NCBI RefSeq assembly: GCF_002197685.1
Contig: NZ_NBBI01000007.1
Span: 1 to 64,000, forward strand
DNA: 64,000 nt
From: Sphingomonas dokdonensis
Lineage (GTDB): Bacteria; Pseudomonadota; Alphaproteobacteria; Sphingomonadales; Sphingomonadaceae
Reading direction: 5' to 3'
The first letter of the stretch is position 1, and the number at the start of each line of letters is the position of its first letter. The translations under genes and the position numbers were made by a program. Positions 58,166 through 64,000 of this stretch are shown piece after piece. The notes beneath the pieces were generated by a model. That model saw only the letters and a program-made list of their open reading frames with translations, was not told where the DNA came from and ran no database searches.

Positions 58166-59492
58166 TCGGGTTCTCCTTGGGATAGCGATAGGGTTTGCGG
58201 CCATCGCTGAGCGCCAGCGCCGTCGCAATGGTGATGGTACCGACCCGGCCGACATACATCAGCACGATCAGCACCAGCTGCCCCGACACGGGCACGCGGC
58301 CGGTGATGCCGGTCGACAGGCCAACCGTGGAAAAGGCGGAGATGCATTCGAACAGCACGTCGTGCAGCGGCAGGTGCGTCACCGACAGGAGGATGATCGT
58401 ACCCGTGCCGATCAGCATGCTGGCGAGCACCACCACCGTCAGCGCCTGGCGCTCCAGCCGCGTTTCCACCCGGCGCCCCATGATCGTCGCATCGCGCCGC
58501 CCGCGAATTTCGCTCCACACCACCAGCATCACCAGCACGAAGGTGGTGATCTTGATGCCACCGGCGGTGCCCGCGCTGCCCCCGCCGATGAACATCAGGA
58601 CGTAGTGGAAGCTCAGCGTCTCCGATCGCAGCGCCGCCATGTTCACGCTGTTGAACCCCGCGGTGCGCGGCATGACCGAAAGGAAGCCGGCGTTCAGGAT
58701 CTTGTCGCCCACGCTCATCGGGCCAAGCGTGCCGGGATTGTTCCATTCCGCCGCCAGCATCGCAACAAAGCCGCCGACGAGCAGCACGGCGGTGCCGATC
58801 AGCGTGATCTTGCTGTGAATGGTCCAGCCGCGCCAGCCGCGCGGGCGATTGCGGATCTCCTGCAGCACGGGGAAGCCGAGCGAGGAGACGATCACCGCGA
58901 TCATCAGCGGGCCAAGCATCCAGACGTCGTTCTGGAACCGCATCACGCTGTCCGAATAGCTGGAAAAGCCGGCGTTGTTGAACGCGGAGACGGCATGGAA
59001 CACGCCATGCCACAGCGCCTCGCCCCAGTTTTCGTGATAGACCGCGCGCAGGCGCAGCGCGAGCACCACCGCGCTCGTACCCTCCAGCAGAAGGGTGACC
59101 TTGAGCGCGAGGTACAACACGCCCTGCGCATTGCCGGCGGCGAGGCGGCTACGCTCCACGCGGGTGAGAATGCGGTCGCGCAGCCGGATGTCGCGGCCCG
59201 CCACCAGCCCTAGCACCACCGCCGCGGTCATGATGCCGAAACCGCCGATCTGGAACAGGAGCAGGATCACCGCCTGGCCGAACGGCGTCCAGAAAGTCGC
59301 CGTGTCGACCGTGATCAGCCCGGTGACGGAAACGGCGGAAGTGGCGGTGAACAGCGCCACGATGAGCGGCGCGCCGCCCGGTCCGGCGTGTGCGATCGGC
59401 AGCAGCAGCAAAAGCGTGCCAATCGCGATCGCCGCCAGGAAAAGCAGGGGGATCAGCCGGACGGGTTTGCTGAGCGGAGCGAAAATTCTCAC
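58155..59492 (-). CDS. ktrB: Potassium uptake channel subunit KtrB/TrkH family
   Basis: A 445-aa K+ translocator with four pore repeats. Selectivity-filter positions are visible in SAVSVTGLITVD, SAFNNAGFSSYSD, PRTAGFNSVNM and STVGLSTG, each followed by a membrane helix. The GTG at 59492 gives a normal KtrB length and starts just before the first helix; its ribosome site is poor. It forms one unit with ktrA, whose start overlaps its end. Confidence 0.9.
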   Translation of the reverse strand: MRIFAPLSKPVRLIPLLFLAAIAIGTLLLLLPIAHAGPGGAPLIVALFTATSAVSVTGLITVDTATFWTPFGQAVILLLFQIGGFGIMTAAVVLGLVAGRDIRLRDRILTRVERSRLAAGNAQGVLYLALKVTLLLEGTSAVVLALRLRAVYHENWGEALWHGVFHAVSAFNNAGFSSYSDSVMRFQNDVWMLGPLMIAVIVSSLGFPVLQEIRNRPRGWRGWTIHSKITLIGTAVLLVGGFVAMLAAEWNNPGTLGPMSVGDKILNAGFLSVMPRTAGFNSVNMAALRSETLSFHYVLMFIGGGSAGTAGGIKITTFVLVMLVVWSEIRGRRDATIMGRRVETRLERQALTVVVLASMLIGTGTIILLSVTHLPLHDVLFECISAFSTVGLSTGITGRVPVSGQLVLIVLMYVGRVGTITIATALALSDGRKPYRYPKENPIVG

Positions 59493-59544
59493 CGGCGCGG
59501 GCCTAACCCACCGTGCGGCCAAAGGCCAATCGCGGCCGCGTCGG

Positions 59545-60846
59545 TCAGGCGGCCCATTCCGCCGCATTCGGCTGCGCCCCGATCAGCGCCAGGCCGTGCG
59601 CGATCGAGGTCAGCTCGCCGCCGGTCGCAAGGCGGCCATCGCCGAAGCGCCGCTCGAATATCGCGCGCACCGCCGGGATTAGCGACGATCCGCCGGTCAG
59701 GAACACGCGGTCGATCGCCGGCTCGGCGACGCCCGCGCGGGCCAGCGCGTCGTCCAGCGCGGCCTCGATCCGCTGCAGGTCCTCCGCGATCCACGCCTCG
59801 AACTCGGCGCGGCGCACCGTTGCCTCGATCGTCACTCCCTCGCCGTGGAAGCGGAACGCGGCCTCGTCCGCGCTCGACAGCGCGCGCTTCAATTGCCCCA
59901 CCGCATCGTACAGCGGAAAGCCCTGTTCGTGCTCGATCAGCGCGATCATGCGACCGACCGCTTCGGGCTCCAGCGCATGGCGTTGCAGCCGACGCAGCTC
60001 GTCCAGGGTCTTGCGGTTGCGCATCATGGCGAGGCGCGACCAGTCGGCGAACTCGGAGAAATAGCCGCCGGGAATGTCGAGCACCTTGCCCATCGAGCGA
60101 TACTGCCCGCCGCGGCCAAGCATCGGCAGCACGAGCCGTTCGACGATGCGCCGGTCGAACCGGTCGCCCGCGATGCCGACGCCCGAAGAAGCCAATGGTA
60201 CGCAGCGCCGCGCCGCGCCCGGCGCACCCACGCGCACCAACGAGAAATCGGTCGTACCGCCGCCGAAATCCGCCACCAGGATGGTCGCCGGCTCGGTAAG
60301 GCGCGCGGCATAGCTGAACGCCGCGCCAAGCGGCTCGTGCACATAGATGATCTCGCTGCCGAAGGCGGCGAACATCTGGTCGTAGCGTTGCCGGGCAAGC
60401 GCCGGATCGGCGCGCGCGCCGGCGAATTCCACCGGCCGCCCCACCACCACGCGCGCCGGTCGCCGGTCGAGCTGGCCGCCGGCATGTGCGACCAGCTTCT
60501 GCAGAAACAGCCGACCCAGATCCTCGAAGCGGAACGGACGGTTGAAGATCATCGCCCGCTCGAACAGCGGGCTCGCCGCCACCGTTTTGAACGATTGCAC
60601 GAAGCGGCTGTCGAGCGGCGACTGGAGATATTCCGCGATCGCCCACGGCCCGGCATCGTGCGCCGCGCCGTTCCAGCCCGCCTCGTCCTCCCAGAAGCAC
60701 AAGGCGGAGCGAAACACCGCGCCCGTCGCCTCGGCACCGGCGAACTCGAGCAGCTGCGATTGATCCGCCCCGTCGGCGCGTGCCACCACCGTGTTGGTGG
60801 TGCCGAAATCGAGGCCGAGCGCCGCGGCATCCTGGCCTGTGTCCAC
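59545..60846 (-). CDS. Hsp70-family protein, YegD-like
   Basis: A 433-aa actin/Hsp70-fold ATPase: phosphate-1 motif GLDFGTTNT (11-19), phosphate-2 ILVADFGGGTTDFSLV, and the adenosine motif VFLTGGSSLIPAVRAIF. It lacks the full DnaK substrate-binding domain, as YegD does. The GTG at 60846 follows GGGAGG by 6 nt, which fixes the start. Its stop is 53 bp upstream of the ktrB start on the same strand. Role in protein quality control is inferred from the family. Confidence 0.85.
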   Translation of the reverse strand: MDTGQDAAALGLDFGTTNTVVARADGADQSQLLEFAGAEATGAVFRSALCFWEDEAGWNGAAHDAGPWAIAEYLQSPLDSRFVQSFKTVAASPLFERAMIFNRPFRFEDLGRLFLQKLVAHAGGQLDRRPARVVVGRPVEFAGARADPALARQRYDQMFAAFGSEIIYVHEPLGAAFSYAARLTEPATILVADFGGGTTDFSLVRVGAPGAARRCVPLASSGVGIAGDRFDRRIVERLVLPMLGRGGQYRSMGKVLDIPGGYFSEFADWSRLAMMRNRKTLDELRRLQRHALEPEAVGRMIALIEHEQGFPLYDAVGQLKRALSSADEAAFRFHGEGVTIEATVRRAEFEAWIAEDLQRIEAALDDALARAGVAEPAIDRVFLTGGSSLIPAVRAIFERRFGDGRLATGGELTSIAHGLALIGAQPNAAEWAA

Positions 60847-60973
60847 GATGTGCCTCCCGTTTCTTGTCGAACAGCCGCCATGGCGAGGCGCGGCTGTGAC
60901 GCACCCGGGCGCAATCCGCAACCGCGTGCGGCGCAATCGCCTCGGCAGGCGTTGGGCGTGCAGGAGACAGCAT

Positions 60974-61228
60974 ATGGCCCAACCATCAACCGCCATGCTC
61001 GGGATCAAGCGATCCGCCGAAATGGCCGCGGTGTTCATGATCGGCGACGGCTTGCTCGGGCTGCTGCAACCGGAACGCCATGTCGCGCTATGGCGATCGG
61101 ACGTGCGTGCGGTGGACGGTCTGGTCAGGCCCTTTGTCGGCCATCCCGCCCGCCGACGCCTGTATGGCTTCCTTCAGATCGGCGCGGGTTTGCTCCTCGC
61201 CTCCCGCCTGCATCGTCGCGCCGACTGA
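60974..61228 (+). CDS. Small hypothetical protein (84 aa), membrane-associated
   Basis: An 84-aa protein, MAQPSTAMLGIKRSAEMAAV followed by FMIGDGLLGLLQPERHVALW and a C-terminal hydrophobic helix (FLQIGAGLLLASRL). GDGLLGLLQPERH is a compact motif I remember from other sphingomonad small proteins, family unknown. The ribosome site CAGGAG (60961-60966) is 7 nt before the ATG. It diverges from the Hsp70-like gene. Confidence 0.6.
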   Translation: MAQPSTAMLGIKRSAEMAAVFMIGDGLLGLLQPERHVALWRSDVRAVDGLVRPFVGHPARRRLYGFLQIGAGLLLASRLHRRAD

Positions 61229-61297
61229 CGGGTAGCTGGTTCGCCCGTCCTAGATCACGGTTGCCGATCGGCTGGGCTGGCGGCACAACCCGTCGGC

Positions 61298-62413
61298 ATG
61301 GATCCGATCATTCTCTACGGTTCGCCGCACTCGCTCTACACCGGCAAAACGCGGTCCTACCTGCGCAAGCAGGGTATCGCCTATGTCGAGCGGGCGCCCG
61401 ACGCGCATTTCCGTGACGTGATCGTCCCCACCACGGGCCGCGTCATCATCCCGGTGGTCGCGCTGGCCGACGGCACGATCCTGCAGGACACGGTCGACAT
61501 CCTCGACCATTTCGAGCGGCGCGGCGCGCGGGTCAGCGCCTATCCCGCCGGTCCGCGTCAGCGCATCCTGGCGCACATCGCCGAGCTGCACGCCGCCGTC
61601 GCGCTCACCCGCCACGCCATGCACTACCGCTGGAGCTATGCCGGCGAGCAGGCGCGCTTCCTCCACGATGCCTTTGCGCGCGGCTCGGGCGATGCCGATG
61701 CGGTGATGGCGCGCATGGCATCCTATCTGCCGATGCTCGGCGTCACGCCCGATACCGTGCCGGCGATCGAACAATCGTATCTCGCGCTGCTCGATTTGCT
61801 GGAGGGGCATTTCGCCGCGCAGCCGTACCTGTTCGGTGGCCAGCCGTCGCTCGGCGACTATGGCCTGCTCGGCCCGCTGTTCGCGCATCTCGGGCGCGAT
61901 CCGGTGCCGGCCGACATTATGAAGCGGCGCGCGCCCAAGGTTTTCCGCTGGGTGGAGCGGATGAACGCGCCCGATGCCGACATGCCCGAATATGGCGACC
62001 GCGCACCGGCGTTCCTCCCCGACGATGCCCTCGCACCTACGCTCGCGCCCTTGTTCCGTCACATGGCCGACGAGCTGTTTCCCGAACTGGCCGACGCCGC
62101 CGCCATGCTGGCGCGCCACGTCGCCGCCACCGATCCTGCGGAGGGCGCGCCCGTCACCGACAAGGCGCACCGCCGCGTCATCGGATCGGTCGACACGCAC
62201 TTTCGCGGCGTGCCGGTGAAGAGCGGCGTTCAGCCCTACACCTTTTACCTGTGGCAGCGCGTCACCGACGCCTTTGACGCGCTCGATGCCGCCGCGGCGG
62301 CAAGCGTGCGCGGCTGGCTTGACGAAGTCGGCCTCGCGCCGCTGCTCGACACCCCACGCCCGATCCGCGTCGAGCGCCGCAACCTTATCGAGGTGTGGGG
62401 CCGGCGGCTTTAA
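61298..62413 (+). CDS. Glutathione S-transferase-like protein
   Basis: A 371-aa protein with the GST N-terminal thioredoxin fold (ILYGSPHSLYTGKTRSYLRKQGIAY; TGRVIIPVVALADGTILQDTVDILDHFE) and a GST C-terminal helical domain (FLFGGQPSLGDYGLLGPLFAHL-like segment at about 180-205). It continues for another 150 residues, longer than usual GSTs. Such long forms are common among proteobacterial GST-related proteins of unknown substrate. Its stop overlaps the stop of the convergent gene by 4 nt. Confidence 0.8.
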   Translation: MDPIILYGSPHSLYTGKTRSYLRKQGIAYVERAPDAHFRDVIVPTTGRVIIPVVALADGTILQDTVDILDHFERRGARVSAYPAGPRQRILAHIAELHAAVALTRHAMHYRWSYAGEQARFLHDAFARGSGDADAVMARMASYLPMLGVTPDTVPAIEQSYLALLDLLEGHFAAQPYLFGGQPSLGDYGLLGPLFAHLGRDPVPADIMKRRAPKVFRWVERMNAPDADMPEYGDRAPAFLPDDALAPTLAPLFRHMADELFPELADAAAMLARHVAATDPAEGAPVTDKAHRRVIGSVDTHFRGVPVKSGVQPYTFYLWQRVTDAFDALDAAAAASVRGWLDEVGLAPLLDTPRPIRVERRNLIEVWGRRL

Positions 62414-62949
62414 CGGTAAGCCGGCGGGCGCAGCAGCGCGTCGAAGCTACCGTCGCCGCTCGACACGTAAAAGGCGAGGGGCGGCTGCTCCGGCCGGATC
62501 ACGTCGATCTTTTCCGACACGAAGCTGCGCGGCGGCGGCTCGCCGGGCGTGTTGTCGGTGATCGGTGGCTTGGCCGGGCAGCGCCGCGCGATCGCCGCAT
62601 CCAATAGGCCGCTTTCTTCCCGATCGAGCGTCCATTCACGCCGGTTCATGGGGTTGAACGGCGCATCCTTGATCCAGATCTGGCTGCGGCCAACCGCCGT
62701 CCCGTCCCATCGGCCATCGGCGCGGCGCGCCAGCACGATGCTGTATTCGCTCGTGCTGAGATGCCCGCCGTGCCCGAACAGCATCACCATGGTCGCCGCC
62801 TCGGGCATCGGTTCGTTCAGCGTCGCGCGTAGCGCCCGGTGGTCTGCCAGCGCCGACGATGCGATCTCCGCCGTCGCCGCAGGGATGCACGGTACGGCAT
62901 CGGCGCTTGCCGCCGGCGCGACCAGCGCGAGCAGCAGCGCCGCGATCAC
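62410..62949 (-). CDS. Secreted hypothetical protein
   Basis: A 179-aa protein from a GTG at 62949, with a signal peptide (IAALLLALVAPAASADA). The mature part is hydrophilic, with FGHGGHLSTSEYSIVLARRADGRW and two cysteines. The start overlaps the stop of the cytochrome b561 gene by 4 nt (GTGA), so it is co-translated with it. No family recognised. Confidence 0.65.
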   Translation of the reverse strand: MIAALLLALVAPAASADAVPCIPAATAEIASSALADHRALRATLNEPMPEAATMVMLFGHGGHLSTSEYSIVLARRADGRWDGTAVGRSQIWIKDAPFNPMNRREWTLDREESGLLDAAIARRCPAKPPITDNTPGEPPPRSFVSEKIDVIRPEQPPLAFYVSSGDGSFDALLRPPAYR

Positions 62950-63518
62950 CGCTCGTTCACGCTGAACGGCGGCATCCGGTTGGCGGTGCGGCGCTTGTCG
63001 ACGAACTGGTGCTTCAGCGCCGCGCCGACATGCAGCACGATCAGCACGTAGGTCAGCTTGATCAGCGCGCCATGGCCGAACTCGAACGCGCCATGGCTCG
63101 CCGGCGACAGGCCGGGGATCAACGGCCAGGGAATACCCGCGAGCAACGTCGTCATGCTGCTCGTCGCGGCCGAGCGCCCTGTGGAGATCGCCGCCCAGCC
63201 GGTCAGCGGCAGCCCCAGCATCACCACATAGAACAGCGCATGGTTGATCCGCGCCGCGGTGCGCTCCCACTGCGGCAGGTCGGCCGGGAGCGGGGGCGGC
63301 GGGTTCATCAGGCGCCAGGCCAGCCGCGCGACGCTCAATAGCAGGATCAGCACGCCCAGCGTCTTGTGCCAGGTGAACCACTCGCCCTTGGCCGGGCCGC
63401 TCGCCATGTCCTCGAACGTCCAGCCGATGTAGATCTGCGTCAGCAGCAAGGCCGCGATGATCCAGTGCAGCGCCACCGCGACATTGTTGTAGCGCTCCAC
63501 CCCGTTGCGTGTCGGCAA
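62946..63518 (-). CDS. Cytochrome b561 family membrane protein
   Basis: A 190-aa, four-helix protein with the b561 pattern: VERYNNVAVALHWIIAALLLTQIYIGW (heme His), FTWHKTLGVLILLLSVARLAWRL, ARINHALFYVVMLGLPLTGWAA, and LIKLTYVLIVLHVGAALKHQFVD. The histidines in helices 1, 2, 3 and 4 would ligate two hemes b. It probably moves electrons from quinols or to a superoxide/periplasmic partner. A TTG at 63518 with GGGG and spacing 7 is chosen; an ATG at 63554 is possible. Confidence 0.9.
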   Translation of the reverse strand: MPTRNGVERYNNVAVALHWIIAALLLTQIYIGWTFEDMASGPAKGEWFTWHKTLGVLILLLSVARLAWRLMNPPPPLPADLPQWERTAARINHALFYVVMLGLPLTGWAAISTGRSAATSSMTTLLAGIPWPLIPGLSPASHGAFEFGHGALIKLTYVLIVLHVGAALKHQFVDKRRTANRMPPFSVNER

Positions 63519-63577
63519 TCCCTGTCCCCTCGTTGTGCTGTTCCGCCAGCACATAACGCGCCGCAAAGCGTTTCGGC

Positions 63578-64000
63578 TCAGTCGGCAATCACCAGCCGAT
63601 AGCCCGCGTCATAGTCGGCCGCGTCGGTCAGCGCGCGATAACGCCGCGCCCACCGGCCGCTTTCGAGATCTGCTGACAGCCGTGCCAGCCCGGCATCCAC
63701 CCCGTCGATCACCCAGAAGGACGAGCTGCCCGATCGCACCTGCGGGTCGAGATAGGCGGCCGGGCGGCGCCAATAGGCATGGAGAAAGCCGTCGGTGCAA
63801 TCGTGCGGCACCGGCAGCGGGCGCACCTCCATCGGACCCCGCGGGCTCAACCAGCGCGCGTAATTCGCCATGGCCGGCATCTGCCGCTCGTCCAGCGCCG
63901 CCAGCTCGGGCAGGTAATCGGTCAGCCATGGCCGCGCCGCGGGGTCGAACGTCACCAGCACGATGCGCCCGCGCGTCACCCGCCGCATTTCGCGCAGCCC
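63578..64000 (-). CDS. C-terminal part of a SAM-dependent methyltransferase (cut by window edge)
   Basis: The last 140 residues of a class I methyltransferase. The edge begins within GLREMRRVTRGRIVLVTFDP, the conserved strand 5/post-IV segment of this superfamily, followed by a C-terminal cap. The cofactor-binding half lies outside the window. Substrate unknown. Confidence 0.7.
   Translation of the reverse strand, partial: GLREMRRVTRGRIVLVTFDPAARPWLTDYLPELAALDERQMPAMANYARWLSPRGPMEVRPLPVPHDCTDGFLHAYWRRPAAYLDPQVRSGSSSFWVIDGVDAGLARLSADLESGRWARRYRALTDAADYDAGYRLVIAD

Overview
The window is GC-rich, densely packed DNA that reads like a sphingomonad (Alphaproteobacteria, most likely Sphingomonas or a close relative). 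The evidence is TonB-dependent receptors paired with glycoside hydrolase or PepSY genes, an HWE-family histidine kinase, an alphaproteobacterial-type SOS box (GAAC-N7-GAAC), a cluster of GANTC sites, and several small proteins of sphingomonad character. I saw no rRNA, tRNA, CRISPR array or intact insertion sequence.

The centre of the window (about 28.3-34.8 kb) is a replicon-maintenance block. In order it holds a RES/Xre-type toxin-antitoxin pair, an origin-like region, a Rep_3-type initiator (repA), parA, parB and an SOS-boxed DNA polymerase IV gene. The origin-like region has five GANTC sites in 65 bp, a small hairpin, iterons at about 22-bp spacing, and a long inverted repeat made of iteron halves over the putative repA promoter. 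Three copies of an 18-20 bp palindrome (core AATTGCAG-NN-CTGCAATT) lie just after repA, before parA and between parA and parB, and are the obvious parS candidates. A further iteron in reverse orientation sits before parA. The block implies a plasmid, megaplasmid or chromid, or a chromosome carrying an integrated one. The surrounding genes are ordinary metabolic and stress genes, which fits a large secondary replicon.

Left side (0-28 kb): a MerR regulator diverges from a glutaredoxin-MauE fusion across a mer-like promoter. Then come an aldehyde dehydrogenase, an amidohydrolase, a TonB receptor/PepSY operon for ferric siderophores, a haloacid dehalogenase, purT, an M20 peptidase, a Sel1-like protein, a PhyH oxygenase and an orphan MbcA/ParS-type antitoxin with a 57-aa partner. 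An N-acetylglucosamine unit follows, in which a CutC domain is fused to a SIS-type GlcN6P deaminase upstream of nagA. After that are a hybrid histidine kinase, a diguanylate cyclase, an SMR transporter, PaaX diverging from a fatty acid desaturase, and a dienelactone-hydrolase-like protein.

Right side (35-64 kb): a second glutaredoxin with TspO, a metallo-beta-lactamase-fold protein and a cold-shock protein. Next is a GH3 glucosidase/TonB receptor operon diverging from a LacI regulator over two palindromic operators. Then a MASE1-GGDEF protein, DUF202/DUF421 membrane proteins, a deaminase with a tiny HhH protein, a sensory cluster (hybrid kinase, HWE kinase and receiver), SelO, KtrAB potassium uptake, a YegD-like Hsp70, a GST-like protein, cytochrome b561 and a methyltransferase cut by the window edge.

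All functional calls rest on motif reading and family knowledge. No database search or alignment was run.
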